DNA of 64,000 nt from Lepas anatifera (taxonomy: Eukaryota; Arthropoda; Thecostraca; Lepadidae): assembly GCA_034440635.1 (NCBI GenBank), contig JAOTON010002073.1, positions 1,587,001 to 1,651,000 of the forward strand, in the 5' to 3' direction. This document shows positions 43,552 through 55,204 of this stretch, one piece after another. The position numbers were made by a program, and so were the translations under genes. The notes below the pieces were generated by a model. It saw only the letters and a list, made by a program, of their open reading frames with translations. It was not told the DNA's origin and did no database searches. Numbering within the stretch: position 1 is the stretch's first letter; the number at the start of each line of letters is the position of its first letter.

Positions 43552-46500
43552 GTGAGCGCGGTCTAAGTGGTGTTGTTTTACTTCTAGCTTGGCTTCGGCT
43601 TTAGGCCCTGGAAACAAATCTTTACTGCGCGGCTTCTGCTTGTTTTTGTTTTGCGAGAGTAAGTTCAAACTTTACAGTGCCCATTTGCATTATAAAAGAG
43701 CCACATTATCTTCATTGTGCCGTACTTTTCAAAGCTCGCATCCTGCTGAGCAAGTGTAATCATTCTAGCGGGGAAAAGCCTGGTCAATGCCCGAATATAT
43801 ATAATAGGCAAGTGCAGAGGTCAAGAATTTCGCCAACTCGCCCACACTTGTGGGTCGCCAAATGAAGTTCAAGGAACAGAACTTAGGTAGCCAATCACGG
43901 ATAATTGACAGAGGTCAAGATTTGCACTTACCAACACACAACAAGTATCTCCACGATTTCTTACCGCCACGTAAAAAGAACGATCCATAACATGGCAATC
44001 CTACCTTGGCTTATTTTAGGTACCATTTCAAGTATTAGTGGCAGACGGTACAAATTAGTGACAAATAATTTATCCTTACTCAATCGCGTTATTTCACAGC
44101 TAAGTTAGAGGTGGGTAGGTAACCACATCGGCAACGAAATTGGCCCATGTAAAGCCATGGGAAAGAGTTAATCTAAATTGCGAGGGCATGAGAACGGTGA
44201 CATTCATTCTTTTATATTAATTTGACCATTTATTTTGAACGAAAATAGAAAACTTCAAAGTCGATATCAGGATTCATAGTGAAATTACTGCGCATAAGAT
44301 AGTAGCTCCACTGCTTACTTTGTACTTGAGGACTCGTTTCACGGAATGAAAGATGGTCTGGTAGCCAGGCCGGCAACGAAAATGACGATTAGGGACCATC
44401 AGTTCGCCACTTGGGTAACGACAAAGTTTTGCGTTTCTGGCGCGCGAGTAGCGAGAAGAAAACAGCAAAAATACCTGAATACGTGTTGAAGCTGCTGTGT
44501 GGGTGTGGGCTTGGTGCGGGAATTGGGAGATGATGTCGGGGTGGTTGGTATGATATGAGGCTGTAGATTTTGACCCAAATCAGAATAGGAGGTTTTGTTG
44601 CCAATAGTAAACCCTCTACCAATTCTTATATATTATGCTGCAGCCAGACAAACCTAGGACAAAGTGAAGTCTGCCAGATCTCAAAAGCCCAGGAGAGTTG
44701 TGTGGTTTTGAGGGTGTCAATTAGAGCACACATTTTAATCAAGGGCATGCGAGAATCCAAACCGTAGACCTGCAGAGATGAGAGTTTCAAGGTGTGGCTT
44801 TGCACCTAGAAAAATATGTTTTTTGGTGCCCAGGAAATTAGGTAAACTGCAGGTAGCTCTCTTTGGTGCCTACCTAAGTCAATTATATCAAATCAAGCTT
44901 TGCAAAATTGTAATGGTTCCACAAAAGTTTCCATTGAGCAGGTGAATGTGGTGATGCTCCTTGATCTGCTTCAATCTTTCTAGGATTTTCCAGATGATGG
45001 TTGTGGTATTAGGAGGTACTTTTCCTCTGGTGGAGTACCTATATTTGGTTGCAGGCATTGGATATATTTAAATTGTATGTATTCTTTAAAAAAATGTAAA
45101 TTAAATGTATCCTTCAAGTAGCTTAAGTCTCGGCATGATGACTGCTACAGTCAAATGGTGGTTGTCTGCTATCTTAGCAATGATGATCTAAACAATGATT
45201 CCTCATAACAAGCAGTTGCAGTAAGGGTACTAGACTCTGACAGCACAAATAATTTTTTCATGTCTTTTTTATTAAGTATATGATAACAGTTTAACTGATT
45301 AATATGGGCAGCTAATAGACACATGCTTGTATAACAGTGCACACAACTTGTAATCACTGCACATACACTTAACCTTTCCTTGCTTGGTATTAAGAATATG
45401 CTATATGTAATTCATTAGTCTCCAAATCACTGTAAATTTACTTCCTTTTTTACTTTCACTTATTCAGGGTAAATTTTTACTCACTAAGACGCATTTACTG
45501 GGAGCAATTTAACGCCTCAGTTTACGCAAAAGTTTATTTCACTTCTCGTAGCCATGTTGGTCGCATCAACGATATGTGGGTAACCAGCCTGAGATGTTCT
45601 TGACCTCTGGGCAGGTGTCTTTGTGCGTGGAGCTGCAATTTTCAGGAATGAAACTAGCATAACAGCTATGTATCTTGAAAGGAGCGAGGTAAAATTGCCA
45701 ACTTTCTTAAAATCTGAAAAAGCTATGGGCAAATGAATTGTCGGCTTTGATACGGCAAATAATTGTATCTCTTAACACCATTACGAAACCGGACATCCTG
45801 ACCCATAGCTTCCGTGTTTTGTTAAGAGCCCTGGAATTTATTAGAACGAAATACGTCCAAGTCACCCCATTACTCCTTATACTGACCTATCCTGGTGCCA
45901 TAAGCTGTATAAGCTCCTAACTAGATTCTATGGTTCCCCAAAGCTTTGGGTTATAGTCGATTTATCCTTCAAGTTAACACCTCAAAAGTATACTGCCGGC
46001 TGTTACCCCTTAACCCCTTTAACCTGGGACCGATCACTCAAAGCCACCTTTACAACAGAGTAGCAACAAATGGGGTGTGACTGCTACGAATCGGTGTCTG
46101 GGTGCCGACACTGGTGTGGATTTACGGCCCAGGCGGGACAATGTGTCTCACGCCCGGTGCGGGCGCACGGCTCAGACATTTCGTCAATTTGTGAGCGATA
46201 GCTCGTCAGTGTTACAGCGAGAGAAATCAGAAGTCAATTTCAAGCTCCTTCTCAGCATTCAGGAGCATTTACAATTCGGAACGATTCTCGGAAGCCCAGA
46301 TTTATGGCTGTGGAGAAGGGGAGCGTTTTGCTGAATCTTGCAGTGTCTGGAAAAATGATTGGCAGAAAATAGGCCTCCCCAATTGCTATGACAGAACCCA
46401 GAAGCGGTTTTCACGCTCGTACTTGGTAATATTTGCATGAAGCTGTTCACCAAAAACCAAACTGTCATTCATTTCCTAAAAGTTCAAAAGGAATCACTTG

Positions 46501-47115
46501 CGTCCACAGAAGTAGGAAAGCTACATAATTATTTTGATCCCAACTGTCAGAACATGATTAGGAAATGGTGTTTGATGTCGTCGATTTTGGCTTCTGTGAC
46601 GGCAAGAAACAATGTAATTTATTTAACAATGTGCTGGTCTATTGTGATACATCTCAGACGTCCTGAGAAGCACCTATGTACAGTGGTACTCCGCAGCACT
46701 CCGCAATCAGCACTCCGAAATCTAAAAATCCTTTAAATTCATGTAACCTACAGCCGGGGGCCGCCCAAGCGTCATAAGTATAATTAAAATCTAAACTCAA
46801 GCAAAGTGGGCGTATTCTCGGTATTCATTTTTACGACATACCACGAAGTGTGACTGGCAAACCGTTTTCCAGTTTTCCCCGCTGACCAATAAGCCCAGCC
46901 AACGATGCTATTCTGTGTGTTGAATGTGTTTTATGGGTGTTTGTCATGTTTGGCGTGGCTCACTCTGCCGTTAGACCGCAGGGGCTGCTGCCAGCGGATC
47001 ATATGAACTGTTTTCGCGAGGTCTAAAATGGTAAAATGCAATATACGTGCGGGACGGGCGCTTGTCCACTGTCAGTATCTGCACTGTCAGCGTTGTCTCC
47101 GGCAATATATAGAGG

Positions 47116-47258
47116 GAGAGGGTAGAGAGAGAGAGAGAGGCAAAGAGAGAGAGAAGCAAAGAGAGAGAGAAGCAAAGAGAGAAAGAGAAGCAAAGAGAGA
47201 GAGAAGCAAAGAGAGAGAAGCAAAGAGAGAGAGAGGCAAAGAGAGAGAGAGAGAGGAC
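47116..47258. repeat. GA-rich minisatellite, GAGAGAGAAGCAAA unit
   Basis: About nine units of 12-16 bp, each a GAGAGA run plus AGCAAA or GGCAAA. The reading frames through it give Arg/Glu/Lys or Ser/Leu repeats that are not proteins. Confidence 0.9.
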
Positions 47259-47642
47259 AAGTTATGGGGTGGTTGAGAGTAGGATGGGTAAGGCCAAATC
47301 GAGGCTTCTTAATCAATGGCTTTGGACATCTTGCAACTTTAGTTCAATGGCAGCGGATGGACTTCAATTTTGAAATAAACACCACGAACTTAACTAGCAA
47401 CATATGTTCATTATACCAGATTTATTTTCGCTGTTTACCACTATCTAAAGTCCATAATGTCTATAGGTGACTGGAAATTTGCGCCGAAAGATAAAGATGT
47501 GATAGTTGGACAAATTTTCCATGGAAATAGTATCAGACTTCTTACATTTACAGTAAATTTAACTTTAAAAGTCGCGTCTTCAAGCTGAAATACAACCTTT
47601 TTTCCACTTTTCCTGAACATAACCATCCCGGACAGACAATAC

Positions 47643-47910
47643 ATATGTTACAGTGTATCCGCAAAATCCGGGAATCCGCGGATTTCCTGGGGAGTTTGCG
47701 CATTTCCTAGGGAGTCCGCGTATTTCCTAGGGAGTCCGCAGATTTCCAAGAAAGCTCGTAAATCCGTGGAATTCCGGCTGTTTGTTCAGTGAGTTCGCGG
47801 AACACCTAAAACAGAGCCGGGTGTCCGTGGATTCACTAGGGGAGTTCGCGAAGTACCTGAAACAATGCCGGTGATCCGCGAAATTTTGGTGAAATAACCG
47901 TGTGTCTAGG
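47643..47910 (+). repeat. Left arm of an inverted repeat with short internal tandem repeats
   Basis: It begins ATATGTTACAGTGTATCCGC and continues as variants of a 20-24 bp unit (GGATTTCCTAGGGAGTCCGC). The reverse complement of this arm is found at 51850-52162. The outer edges match: the right arm read inward begins ATATGTGTTACAGTGTATCC. Confidence 0.82.
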
Positions 47911-48919
47911 CAAGGCGGGGGAAACTCATGTAACCTCGTCACTATAGGCGCAAAAAGCGTGTCGGCGGAAGGGATATTGGTCTTCGAGTGATTATTTCTA
48001 ATGGGTTGTCGGGCACGGGTCATATACGCGCAATTAAAATTTAAGAGGTAAAAGAGTTCTCTTTTCAGCTTCGGGAGGGGGACTAAATCCGTTACAGCTG
48101 GTGGGGCCAGACAGACGTCATTTTCCCATCACTTGATTTGTTGGCAAGTCCATAATCGTCTCAAAGTTGGGGAGGTACTGCCATCAGTTCAAAATTTGTG
48201 GCCGCCGTCCCTGCCCCCGGTTCCTGTGCCTATGACAGGGACAAATGCAGCCGAGCGGTTTTACAGTTGGAAGGTAAATATGCGGCGATAAACCATCGGG
48301 TGAATAACAGGGCTAAGTTCTTGGATAAATTTTAACAGTAACTCAACCTAAGCATTTTTTAAGAGAGCCATGTGAGTGTATCCAGAGCACCGTGACAAAC
48401 AGTTGACATAAAAGCAGCGCCTTGCCAACGATAACATGCGTTTAAACATGTTTTATTGTTTATTTGCGTTTTAGTTTTTTGGAAACTCCCCTCCCTCCGT
48501 TTTCGATCGGTTGTGTCGCCTTTGCGAACTGGCAGACGTGCCCGGGAGGTCGGGTCATGCTGACCGCTCAGTCCCGGCCACACCCGTGTCCTGTGCTGTG
48601 GGGTGCGCTGCGTTGTCTGAAGATGTCAGAAGCTTTCTTCATTGAAAGAGTGCAGAAGTGGCTTTCCAAATAAAAGAAGCCTATGCCACGTTGTATCTCT
48701 CAGCTAATTGCCAGAAAGATGAAATATTCCAAAAACTTTTTTTCATCAAGTACAGGTTTGGTCCGGTTTGAAATGAATCAGCACCCAACATGTTAACCCT
48801 CACCCCGGTGGGGGTGTTTTAGCACCCCCTCGGTATTTCCGGCGGCACGAAAAAAACGACGGTGCGAAGAGCCGCTGTACTTAGCACACCTTATCCGTGA
48901 TCAATTTTGCAACTTTCCT

Positions 48920-50640
48920 CAAAATTTTAAGACTAGGTCATCTCAGTTTACCTCACCAGTGCAGGTCAAGTGAATTCACCTCCAAAAATGTTTAAGGTGG
49001 CGTACGTAAGAAATGGGTGAATATATCGGGTTGAAACTTATACCACATAATTTGCACACCTAGTGTTACTAAATATGTTCCAGGATTTTTCATATCGATG
49101 GCCTAAGGTCAAGTACGGATCATGACCTCTCCATTGAATATACATGAAAATAACAGAAATTGGGTTATTTTTGTGTAGATACAGCTGTGAATGCCTTCAT
49201 ATTCTCCAAATCGTAGCATCATGGGCCCTTTCCAGGATCATGGTGCAATTATTGACCTGTGACCTCTGAGAGGTCATCTGGGGCTACTTAAGCAGTTTTC
49301 AGACTTGGTCAATAATTTTGCATGAAATGATGATACAGCTTTTATTTTGATATCAATTCCTTTGGATTTCTATCGCGAGTTTATCGATATGCGTATTGAC
49401 TGTGCTTGGTTAACTCGCCCCACCGGGGGGCCATCGATGGCCCCTCCCTAAGGTTTTTTCGGGATAGCAGAAAAAACGACGAAACTCAGCACCGCAGTTG
49501 AGGGCTCTATCTCTCACCTCATCATTTTCCCACCATCCCTGAAAATTTTTACCCCAGGTCACCCAAGGTCAGGTCACCAGGCGAGGTCAACCAAGGTCAC
49601 CTCACTTCCAATTTGAAGCTCTATAAGAGCTACATTTCTAAGTCGATCGATTTGAAACTTGCTGCACTTCATGACCCTTTCCAGGGTCTACAACGTGTAT
49701 ATCCGGGCTTTTTCGATTTCGTGACCTGAGGTCAGGTCACGAGGCGACCTCTCCCGTTGGAAAAGCATGGGGAAAAGCTGTCTCATGCTATAAAAGCCAC
49801 AAAAATGATTGCAAATACTCAGAATGCTTAGAACAGCGTTTTTGTACACCCTTTCACGGATCCCAGGGGTGATATTTGCCCTTTGACTTTTCCAAGGTCA
49901 TTCAAGGTCACCAGGGGTCAAAAACAGTATTTTGACAATAACTTTTGACCTAATTACGCTAGAGCGCTGAAACAAACACCATCGTGTTTGTCTTGTCACT
50001 GGCTTTCATTTGATATATAGCAAGGTCACTTTCTGACCTTCCGTGACCTCAGGTCATATTAGGTCACGAGGTGACCTCAGGAGGTCAAACCACTGGCGGG
50101 AGGTCTTTACGTTCCGCATAGCAGAAAAAGGTCTGGCAATTTCCTATCAAATTTTTTTAACCAGATCCCAATAGCTTTAATGGCATAGGAGTTATGCCCA
50201 GTTTTCTTAGGCATTGCATATTTGAGTGAAAATAGCCTATCGTGACCTTTCTTGACCTCTGGAGGTCAAACCATTGACCTGAGCGCTTAAACATGTGAAA
50301 GAATTTCTTACTGAAATCACAAGAGCTTTCTAATGCACTTTGCAGATTTGCGCTAACCCCCATATTTTCGGAGTTAGAGGGGGCCATCGATGGCCCCGGT
50401 GGGGCGAAGGTGGCGCCGGACCCCCGGTGGGGCGCGGATTAAAAAAGTAATCTTGGCATTACCTAAGGTCAGGTAATTTTTTTACCTAGTATAGTCACAT
50501 CATACATTAGTATATTTGCTGTGTGAGAGGAAGCGAGTGGTGCCTAAAAATGATTCTAACTCTAGTCGGTCAGATGCTAGAGCCCAAAAACTCTACTTAA
50601 ATGCAACCTTCTTTGACCTGCCCTGACCTCAATATTGACT
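48920..50640. repeat. Dense cluster of AGGTCA / TGACCT hexamers
   Basis: I counted about 32 exact hexamers by eye, on both strands, for example CAGGTCACCCAAGGTCAGGT near 49556 and TGACCTCAGGTCATATTAGG near 50043. AGGTCA is the half-site of many nuclear receptors. It is part of the TTAA element bodies, so it moves with them. Function is inference only. Confidence 0.75.
49414..50438. mobile_element. Inner TTAA-flanked element, CGCCCCACCGGGG family
   Basis: TTAA (49410) is followed by CTCGCCCCACCGGGGGGCC and ATCGATGGCCCC. The right end carries CCATCGATGGCCCCGGTGGG and, outermost, CCGGTGGGGCGCGGA before TTAA (50439). The inverted repeats are thus nearly perfect in CGCCCCACCGGGG and duplicated on the right. 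The body carries most of the AGGTCA half-sites. A decayed relative lies at 5906. Confidence 0.72.
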
Positions 50641-50786
50641 TGAGCCAAAAACTGTCTGATATAGTTTCTTCAGAATATTTATGAGCTATCCACCAGCGTT
50701 CGCTTTTTTTGCTGTCCCCAGGTAGGAGATGATTTCGAGAAGAGGGGGTGTTCCCCGCTCGGAGGCCCACCAGGGCACGGGTTAAA

Positions 50787-51316
50787 TATCAGAATTATTG
50801 CCTAGCACTAAACACTGAGGGAGGCAACAATTAGCAGCTAAGGTCAGGGACAGGGGGGCAAGGAGGGGCAGCGGCCCTCCCCCTCCCCTCACACTTTCGG
50901 GACGAACTTTACATGTTATGTATTGGGGATAATTTGACCTTGGTTGAAAGCAGCAACGAAACAAAGTCAGTTGCCACTGTTTTATCCTTGCACCTGTCAC
51001 CGTACGCTTCTTTTGGTCTACATTTTTTCCTTGTCGATCTGGCCTGGCCCCCAAAGTAAACTTAGTTCCAACGTCCCCGGCCATAAGCGCAGGAGGCGGG
51101 GGGACAGGGGGCGGCCGCCCCCTCAGCTTTCAAACTGAATCACCTCCCAACCTTCAGCCGATTCCGTGTACCTTTTCCGTTAACAAACCAAGTAATATAT
51201 CTTAAATATAGCCCCACCAGCAGTGACCGCTTTTGTCCCCTCAACTTGAAAAATATTCCTCCGCCTATGTCCCTGGCTAGGGCACCATGATTCACTTGTC
51301 TGGTATGAAAATGTAT
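50787..51316. other. GC-rich stretch, no gene confirmed
   Basis: It contains two opposed GC-rich blocks, GGGGGGCAAGGAGGGGCAGC near 50850 and GGAGGCGGGGGGACAGGGGG near 51092, which may be the remains of inverted-repeat elements. No termini were established. Confidence 0.4.
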
Positions 51317-51596
51317 ATAGGCGTATCCAGGGAGTGGAGGGGAACAGGTACCCATCCGATCGACCCTCCGTGCCCCCAAAAATGGTCTCGGCGCCCCTCT
51401 GAACGAGTCGATGGTGCCCCCTGAAACGTCGGTTCCCGCCTCCCCTTCCCCCACGATCCGAAAATCGTCGCCCCGTGATAAAATTTGGCGCTCATCTAAT
51501 ACGTTTTGCCGACAAAAACTGACGCCCGTCTTGGTCCGAATGCCTCTCTGCGATGTGTCCCCCGCCACCGATGAGCTATCCTAAACCCGCCTATGG
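51317..51596 (+). mobile_element. MITE, CATAGGCGGATCC family, copy 5
   Basis: The left end ATATAGGCGTATCCAGGG and the right end ACCCGCCTATGG are inverted. The interior GCCCCCAAAAATGGTCTCGG, GAGTCGATGGTGCC, CTGAAACGTCGGTTCCC and GATCCGAAAATCGTCGCC follow the order of copy 2. Confidence 0.75.
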
Positions 51597-51849
51597 AAGG
51601 TATTTGAAGGTAGCATTATATACTACATCAATTATTTCAATGAAAATGATAGAAACTACGTGATCCACCCGTTGATGATAATGCTATATTAGTATCACTT
51701 ACACCCTCGCCATTATCATGCACATGAAAGCCATAAAAACCATACCAGACCACACACTCAAACACCACGAAATCTAAACGTTGCTTTGCTCTGAAGAAAC
51801 ATTACACTCGTATTGCATTGACGACCACACCCAGCTACACCTACATCTG

Positions 51850-52162
51850 AAACAACCAAAAATTTCGCAGAGGTATTCGAAACAGGCCGGTTAACAACCA
51901 TTCCTCTATTTTTCCGCAGATACACGGCCTATTCCCAGGGATTTCGCGGACACCCGGTTCCCGTTTCAGTGATTCCACGGATCCCCTAGTGAATCCGCGA
52001 ACACCCGGGTGTTGTTTCAGGGATTCTGCAGACTCCATGAACAAACGGTCGGAATTCCATGGATTTCCTAGAATTGTTGTTAGTCCGCAGAATCACTAGG
52101 ACATTCGCGGACTCCCTAGGAAGTCCGCGGATCCCCGGATTTCGCGGATACACTGTAACACA
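51850..52162 (-). repeat. Right arm of the inverted repeat
   Basis: The reverse complement of the 47643-47910 arm: GACTCCCTAGGAAGTCCGCG and GGATTTCGCGGATACACTG near its outer end at 52155. It is built of the same short units. The arms enclose about 3.9 kb. Confidence 0.82.
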
Positions 52163-53814
52163 TATACGCCTACCAGCAGCATGTCTGAAAAAAACACCAC
52201 GTTCAGTCATGCACATCTAACCTATGCCACTGTAGCTCAGTTCACTGTAGCTGCAAAACACTCGCAGAGTAGCCAGTAGCCTGAAACTCAGACATTGCCG
52301 CCGGCGAAATTCTGTACTCTGGTTAGATTTCAGATCGTCGCCTCCAGCACAGATGTTTCTCTCTGGCGCCGGTGGCCGGGCTGTAAAGTGCGACGCGCAC
52401 CGGGTGTTAACTACGTCGCCGCTAGCTCCGCCCTGCGGGGAACGTCGACATAAGCGACGCTCGGCGCTATAACCTTCTGCTGTAAACGATGTCGCACCGA
52501 GAGCGACAAACACGCCGTACATACAGACTGTTCGCCGAGACGCAACGGCCGACCCAAGCACGTGTCAGAACACGGTCCCTGTCGAAGATACAGCTGAGTG
52601 CTTGTTGAGATGCGACAACAGCATGCTTGTCGTGTGAATATTGCTGGAGGCGTCTTTGTGCAAGTGTATTCTCAGACTAGAGCGGTTCTTTATGTGAAAT
52701 TCAAAGTGAGTGAAGGCATTGAAGAAGATTCCACAGGAAAATCAGCTCACGAAATATTTAACTTTTTGTGATGTAACTTCATAGAGCAATATTTGTGTTT
52801 CTGGGAGTTGAAAACAAGTTATGTAAATAGTTATATAAACATCTCAGTAATATATCTAATCAAAAGGGAGAGCATACAGAAGAACATAAAGTGAGTCTTT
52901 CCAGGCTTTTTAAACCATCAAAACTAGGACTTCCATCACACGCAACAAGAACATGAAGCTCAAGTCGGCATGATCAATGTCATTTCTTTCTCGTTTTCGT
53001 ATTTAATGCACATGTAATATTTGGGACGGGATATACAAGTGCAGTTTGTGATGTTTTCGATCTTCCGATTGAAAGGCGTTTTCGTCCACGGCACACATTC
53101 TATTTCACACTTACGCGAGAACGCACAAAACGGGACTGTCCGGACTCTGACACCGGTAGGTCGAGACTGGCAGGCTGAGCGCAGTTGGTGCCCTGAGGCA
53201 CAGAGCGGGTCAGCTGATGGTTGGCCGACTCGGCACAGGAGGGGTGGAGCCCGGCGAAACATAACACAGTTGGCCATGGGATCGTATATATTAATTTATA
53301 TAAATAAATAACAATAAATTATCATGAAACAAAGCGCTATCAACCCTGTAAGAACTCTTGGTGTCTGGAAGGTGCCTGGAGCCTGGCAATCTGCGGAACA
53401 AAAAGCAGCAGATAGCAGCAGATTAAAAAATTGAAGGTAGTATGAAGCATATCTTCGACTTCGAAAATTGCACCAGTGATGGTAGTCATCCCTTTCCTAG
53501 AAAAGTCCTGGTTCAGCCCGTGCTGTACACGAGCATTGGTCTTCCAATGTTATTCCCGGAAAGGTAGAGCTTCTGCTGATTACCATATTCATGTAGATAT
53601 TATCCCAGTTCACGTCAGTGGTCCTGAAATATGTCCATTACCTCCAACGCCACTTGGTGTAGGCAGGCAAAACAGGGCGTTAGAGTGGAAGATTAAGCAA
53701 CGATCGAATGCGGGGGCGTCGAATGGATCCTTCGTGGGGCATCTGATCCGTGCTCACTAAAGTTTCACATGTCAAGCCTAGCATGCTCTACAGTGTTGCG
53801 TGCCATTTTTGCAG

Positions 53815-53945
53815 CTGAGTGAGCAGCTGAAGAACGTGCTCGGCCAGATCCCAGTGGCGCTGCAGGAAGCAGTGGTGCGCCTTCTCAACCGTGACCCCCG
53901 CCAGAGACCCACCGCTCAGCTGCTCTCCCTCATCAAGTACTTCAG
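53815..53945 (+). CDS. SCYL2: SCYL2-like pseudokinase, exon D (end of kinase-like domain)
   Basis: A 131-nt exon (43 codons + 2 bases), acceptor CATTTTTGCAG, donor AG|GTGGGC. It encodes LSEQLKNVLGQIPVALQEAV, then VRLLNRDPRQRPTAQLLSLI and KYF. This is the H-I helix end of the kinase fold with the usual L-L-x-x-x-P-x-x-R-P pattern. SCYL2 relatives read L-S-x-L...I-P-x-x-(V/L)-x-x-x-V-x-x-L-L-N here. It joins exon C in phase 0. The next exons, which should start the HEAT-repeat region, were not found before 64 kb. Long AT and CT tracts begin within 60 bp of the donor. Confidence 0.93.
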
Positions 53946-53980
53946 GTGGGCTCAGACTGTTTCCACCCCATCACTGCATC

Positions 53981-53983
<3 letters not shown>

Positions 53984-54039
<56 letters not shown>

Positions 54040-54066
54040 TATGTGCATCTCTCTCCTCTCTCTCTC

Positions 54067-54099
<33 letters not shown>

Positions 54100-54165
54100 G
54101 TCTGCTCTCTGTCTCTCTCTTTCTCTCTCTTCTCTCTCTCTCTCTTCTCTCTCTCTCTCCCTCGG
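53984..54165. repeat. (TA)n followed by (CT)n microsatellite
   Basis: About 26 TA units at 53984-54036, then about 115 bp of CT/TCTC-rich sequence. Open frames of up to 171 codons on both strands through this block (runs of Ile-Tyr and Ser-Leu, or Arg-Glu) are artefacts. The tract lies just inside the intron after SCYL2 exon D. Confidence 0.97.
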
Positions 54166-54318
54166 TATACACGCACTCAATTTTCATTCCTCCCTCCACC
54201 CAACTTTAGCATATATGTTTTACACACTTTGCTGCTTGCATGCTGTCGATGGTGCTTTATGTAATCTAAAGGATATAAAAATATACACTGTAACCACCGC
54301 GGTGACCCAGTTGGTTAA

Positions 54319-55198
54319 CACGCACACTGGAGGGGGCCTCGTAGGCCCCCACACTTATTTTTCCAAGGTAACCGGAGAACCGTTCGTAGCCGAAAAACGA
54401 TACTAATGCACATTTAATAGAATTAAATGGCACGTCGATTGGTGCAAGAATTTTGAAAATCAGCAAAAAATATTTTGACTTATGGGCTTTCGAAATCAGA
54501 CCTGCATTTTGATATTGCAACAATCGCGCAGTCGGACCAGTTCACTTGCATTGGAGATCGAACAGTGACGTCATAACACCATATAAACGGGGATGGTATC
54601 TCAAGGGCACCTCACATGAAGGTCGAAGGTCAAGGTCATCTAACACTTTCAAGGTCATTGACCCCAGTGCTTCCGGTCAAATTGCCCAGTCTGATGCGTA
54701 TTATGCTATGATGCCATAGTTAAAGTAGCCCAAAGTAAATATCAAGGTCAAAGGTCATGGGTAAAGGTCAATCCTCAATTGTCGCCAAACAGTTGCCATT
54801 GTGCTGGTTATAGTGTACAGTATAGGTAGTATACCATATTGTGACGTCATAGGTCAATGGCTTTGAATGACCTTGACCCAAATATTGTAGTAAAGATTCT
54901 TTGCGACCTTCCCTCCAAGATTCTGGTATGCCTTTAGCTTGTTTCCGTCTCTCTCCCGCATAATCATGACATTTTCCAATAGGTCTCTAGCACGGTTCAG
55001 ATTTAGCCTTTACGACCTAGTTTGATCTTGGAGATATTGACCTGAGTCAATGAAAATTAGCCATAACGTAGATCACGATCATCCCCACCCCACCCCAACG
55101 GACGTTTTTTAACCATCTTCGTTCCCAAGATCTCAGGGGGGGGCACTTTTGGACCCCTCCACTGCGTGTTGACGCCAGACCCCTCTCCTCTGCGCGTG
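54319..55198. mobile_element. TTAA-flanked element, CACTGGAG family (880 bp)
   Basis: TTAA (54315) is followed by CACGCACACTGGAGGGGGCC. The right end reads CCCCTCTCCTCTGCGCGTG then TTAA (55199), with an inner CCCCTCCACTGCGTGTTGAC block. The double-block end structure matches 2335-2557. The body has about nine AGGTCA-type motifs (AAGGTCAAGGTCA near 54628; TGACCTTGACCC near 54888). It sits 370 bp after SCYL2 exon D. No transposase is seen. Confidence 0.72.
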
Positions 55199-55204
55199 TT
55201 AAGA

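Larger units (their letters stand above)
48797..50781. mobile_element. TTAA-flanked element with a second one nested inside
   Basis: TTAA (48793-48796) is followed by CCCTCACCCCGGTGGGG. The right end, read inward from TTAA (50782-50785), is CCCGTGCCCTGGTGGGC. The inverted repeats are imperfect (about 11 of 16) and begin CCC, as piggyBac ends often do. An inner, better-matched element lies at 49414-50438. Apart from that insert the sequence is rich in AGGTCA/TGACCT. No transposase frame is visible. Confidence 0.6.
43552..53814 (+). other. SCYL2 intron C-D (10,263 bp)
   Basis: GTGAGC donor and CATTTTTGCAG acceptor. It contains a GA-rich minisatellite, a pair of inverted ~270-310-bp arms at 47.6 and 52.1 kb, nested TTAA elements and a CATAGGCGGATCC-family MITE. 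43.6-47.1, 47.9-48.8 and 52.2-53.8 kb show no gene. 52330-52510 is CpG-rich. Confidence 0.85.

Noticed and set aside
53891..54406. 171-codon and other open frames on both strands
   Set aside because: They are translations of TA and CT microsatellites after the end of SCYL2 exon D.
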